Positions 61,183-64,000 of a DNA stretch of 64,000 bases are shown one piece after another. The stretch is from Metellina segmentata (taxonomy: Eukaryota > Arthropoda > Arachnida > Araneae > Tetragnathidae). The translations under genes were made by a program, and so were the position numbers. Location of the stretch: positions 30,298,407 through 30,362,406 of the forward strand of contig OX375877.1 in the NCBI GenBank assembly GCA_947359465.1. Reading direction: 5' to 3'. The stretch's first letter is position 1. Each line of letters opens with the position of its first letter. The notes beneath the pieces were generated by a model, which was not told the origin of the DNA, did no database searches, and saw nothing but the letters and a program-made list of their open reading frames with translations.

Positions 61183-62079
61183 GGGGGTAACCCTCCACAG
61201 AATATTTTTAATGAGTGTGTTCCAAAGGGTCGGGCTCCTAGAACTTGTGGGACTCCTTTTCCTCAATAGTTCACCCAAGTTGGCTCCAGGATAAATATGG
61301 ATAAAATCACTGCTTGGTTTCAGGTGAAGCATTCTGTACATAAAATGAAACAAACAACGGAAAGATTTGATTAATGGTCTTGGATCGTTTTTAACCAAGT
61401 TATCAATAAAGGGGTGGTAAAAAGACTTGGATATCGATCGCCATTTCGCGACTGGCAGGTTCTATCTAGTTGTCCGGCCCACGTCAACTTAGATGACGGA
61501 TTAACCGTCCGTTTTGGAACGGATCCATTCGAAGATTCATTGAAGCCTGAATGTATTTTGCGGAACTCGCGCTAGGGGGATAACGATTTCCAAGATGAGT
61601 CGCCGGGAAAGTCGGTGTTTTCAAACGTGCGTGCTGGTACCTCAAACTAAACATTTAAAATTCGAGACAAATATGAATACGTTTTATAAGTTCAATCTCG
61701 ATCTGAATACTCGGAACTCTTCGAACATCAAAATGCACGTAATCTTTGTGTTTTCTTGATTGGCTCGACTGCCCAGTATGGGGCTTGGCGATCCTTTAAT
61801 CTGTTATTGGCAATAGTTCCCCAGTTAGTTTTACAAATGCCAATATATTCTGGTCAGGTAGCAGCTTGTCTGTTTGTAGACTCTGCGTCATAAAACCCCA
61901 AACATCCAATCATCGTCTGGTCAATCCATCTAAGTGTTGATCTTCCTCTAGGTCTTATTCCGATCGGCCTAGCCAAAAATATTATTATTTTGTACTCTTT
62001 TGACATAGAATCTTGTAATATTGCTCGGGGAGTATAGTAAAACCATTTTCTACAAACGTCGTTTTTTCCCAATATGCCC
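61183..62079. other. Unclassified intronic sequence
   Basis: Mixed composition with several CG dinucleotides. No recognisable gene, RNA or element termini. Confidence 0.35.
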
Positions 62080-62640
62080 GTCATCTGACCGTGATTCAAA
62101 ATTACAAGATGCTCTCGGATTTTTTCCCTTTGGGATTTATTCCGGAATGCCACCAATAGCCCGTTATTAATTCAACTTCCTACCCAATATGTATCAGTAA
62201 GCGGCACAGGTCCGATTCCTGTTATCTATCCTAGGTGTATTTTCTTTTTTGTGTCAATAAAACTTTCCTTGTTTCAAGTCCCTTACTTGTCTTTGTCTGT
62301 ATTGTGTTTGGCTTAGCTTGGACCAATATGGCCCTTGCGCCATAAAATCCAACCAACTCGACATGCATCAATTTGAATTTTATTTTCATGGGAAAATGTG
62401 ACTATTAAAGCTATTAAAAATAATATTTTACACGTCTACCAAGTATCCGTCGTCTGACTGGTTCAATATTACGTGGTTCAATTAGCGCGTTGCTTTGCTC
62501 CAGTGCGACGTCAATTAAAAAAATACGTATCAAAATTACGCCGTGTTGTCTTCTGGTATTTTCCTTTGGGATTGATCCCGGATTGTCGCCAATAGCGCGT
62601 TGTTCTGCTCCAGCGCGACTTTAATTAAAATACTTTACCT
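62080..62640 (+). repeat. Cluster of three SINE 3'-end fragments
   Basis: Fragments at about 62080-62165, 62445-62520 and 62530-62635 share TCATCTGACCGTGATTCAAA or TCAAAATTACGCCGTGTTGT, GATTGATCCCGGATTGTCGC, and CGCGTTGTTCTGCTCCAGCG. They share CGCGTT and CTCCAG variants that differ from the 58-61 kb copies, suggesting a subfamily. Confidence 0.7.
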
Positions 62641-63593
62641 ATCTTCCAATTATCATCCGCCCCATGTAAAACATTGTTTTACACAGGAAGCTACTTGCTT
62701 TCACTGAAGCACTTAGAAAATGCCAGGCGACATTCGTGTCCTGTTGTCCGGTTCTGACGTCGTTAAATGTAAAGATAGGGTGAACGTAAACAATGCATTA
62801 AGACAAATGGCGTCTTTATCGCTGATTCTGGTTCCAAACAAATACGCAGCTATGGCGATCGCTGTACATAATCTTGCGTATGGCAGTCTTTCTCTGGCGA
62901 GTTGAGCACCTTTCTAGAAATATCTTTTCCAATGTCATCTTCCTTTTCATCGCCTGATCCGCACTGTAGATGGCAACCGGGAATTTCCTGGCAATTAACT
63001 CGACCAATGCAGTGGCAAGAATCTCACTAGCAACCCAACGTTCTTATCTACCAGGTACAGAACTGCTACAAAAACGGCTCATGAACTACGTGCTATGTAG
63101 GGTGCTGTTGGTAATTTAAAACGAGAAAGTTGAAGTGTTGATTGACTTATTCCTATCAAGAATACATTTATTCTTCCTTAACACTCCAAGTGGTTTTGAC
63201 TAGATATATCGTCCATCAACATCTGGTCTATTATGGTAATGATGAGATATCTTGTCATCAAGATGTTGCAGATGTTCACGAGATCAAGATCTGGTCAGTT
63301 TTCTAGCGAGACGGCGATACCTTATCTACGAGATATATCAAGCATCAAGATCTGGTAAAATTTGCTACTGTCAAGATTATCTTACTTCTGTATGAAGTGC
63401 AATATCTCAATAAGAATTGATCCTCAAAATACGGGAGTCGTCGTTGCTCAATGGGTTTGCCTACTGCGCGAGCAACATCCGAGTTGTAGGTGGCATAGGT
63501 TTGAATATCTTCCATTAGTAAAGATTTTCTTATGTGTATGTTCATTTTATTGACGTTGTTTGGCGCAATTAGCCCTTGCCTCATATAACCTAA
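62641..63593. other. Unclassified intronic sequence
   Basis: No gene recognised. Between 63200 and 63360 the phrase ATCAAGATCTGGT or ATCAACATCTGGT recurs at irregular spacing. Confidence 0.35.
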
Positions 63594-64000
63594 CTAGCCA
63601 CTGCGTTGCCCGTGACAGTTCTTTTCGGGGGTTCAGGTGTGACTACTGCTCGGTAACCCCGGTGATTGCTACGTATTCTCATTTGGTTTACTTCTCAAAC
63701 GAACTCTACAGGCAACGCCGTGATGGCCTCGAAGTGGCTATTATCAACAACGCAATCAAGCGCTAGAATAGGAAAACTTGGTATAGTTCCAAAGGTATTA
63801 AGACGAAAAACGCTTGTGACGTCAGCGGTCGAAAATCGTAAAATCCTCGCCTTTCTTTAATGACGTCACATTCCGGAGAGAAGATAAAAAAAACCTAATA
63901 AATTAATTTTAAAATGTTCTTGATTAAATTTTAAAAATCGGGCGCTACATAAAAATCGCAAAAAATTCGGACTACCTGTGTGCCAAATTTCATTTATTGT
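63594..64000 (-). mobile_element. Helitron 3' part, running off the window
   Basis: On the minus strand the 3' end is CACGGGCAACGCAGTGGCTAG followed by T. Upstream it has GTTCGTTTGAGAAGTAAACC, TAAAATTTAATCAAGAACAT and AATGAAATTTGGCACACAGG. The TC end should lie just beyond 64000. Confidence 0.8.

Noticed and set aside
63200..63360. CRISPR-like or regular repeat array (ATCAAGATCTGGT)
   Set aside because: Spacing is irregular, units vary and the genome is eukaryotic. It is probably a minor diverged repeat.
1..64000. A previously undescribed multi-gene functional system
   Set aside because: The four supported genes belong to known unrelated families, and the remaining structure is explained by transposable elements.

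Overview
This is a eukaryotic, AT-rich window with introns of several kilobases, metazoan protein families and dense transposable elements. The families and the repeat mix (tRNA-derived SINEs, Helitrons, mariner/Tc1, non-LTR elements with RNase H) suggest an arthropod, probably a chelicerate such as a spider. That assignment is inference. No prokaryotic or viral gene organisation is seen.

Four protein-coding genes can be supported. (1) The terminal coding exon of an Orai store-operated calcium channel gene lies at 189-695 (+); it holds the pore glutamate and TM2-TM4, and the upstream exons lie outside the window. (2) A complete C1QBP/p32 (MAM33 family) gene lies on the minus strand from 18865 to 8387. 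It has six coding exons and 276 codons. (3) A complete GOLGA3/golgin-160 gene runs from 21919 to 40074 (+). It has ten coding exons and 1,440 codons, and every splice phase joins in frame. (4) The first coding exon of a GRK2/3-type G-protein-coupled-receptor kinase lies at 50467-50579 (+). It is only 113 bp long; its later exons were not found and probably lie beyond position 64000. C1QBP and GOLGA3 are head-to-head with about 3 kb between their start codons. The four proteins do not share a pathway, so this is ordinary gene neighbourhood rather than an operon-like system.

Layout: 0.2-0.7 kb Orai exon; 0.7-5.4 kb AT-rich intergenic or Orai 3' UTR; 5.4-7.6 kb Helitron end plus a rearranged non-LTR retrotransposon; 8.4-18.9 kb C1QBP, with introns holding Tc1, a MITE, a SINE, a Helitron with a nested GC-rich retroposon, and a LINE fragment; 18.9-21.9 kb divergent intergenic; 21.9-40.1 kb GOLGA3, with introns holding mariner, hAT, Tigger/pogo and Helitron elements; 40-43.6 kb AT-rich 3' flank; 43.6-50.4 kb intergenic MITEs and SINEs; 50.5-64 kb GRK first exon and presumed first intron, with a SINE cluster at 58.6-62.6 kb and a Helitron entering at the right edge.

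The most distinctive content is a tRNA-derived SINE family with more than ten copies, several flanked by readable 11-14 bp target-site duplications. Others are a MULE-like MITE with 44-bp perfect inverted arms, a Harbinger-like MITE with a TAA duplication, a Tigger relic with TA duplication, and a LINE carrying a 283-bp misplaced duplicate of its own RNase H upstream region. I saw nothing that amounts to a new defence, signalling or metabolic system.
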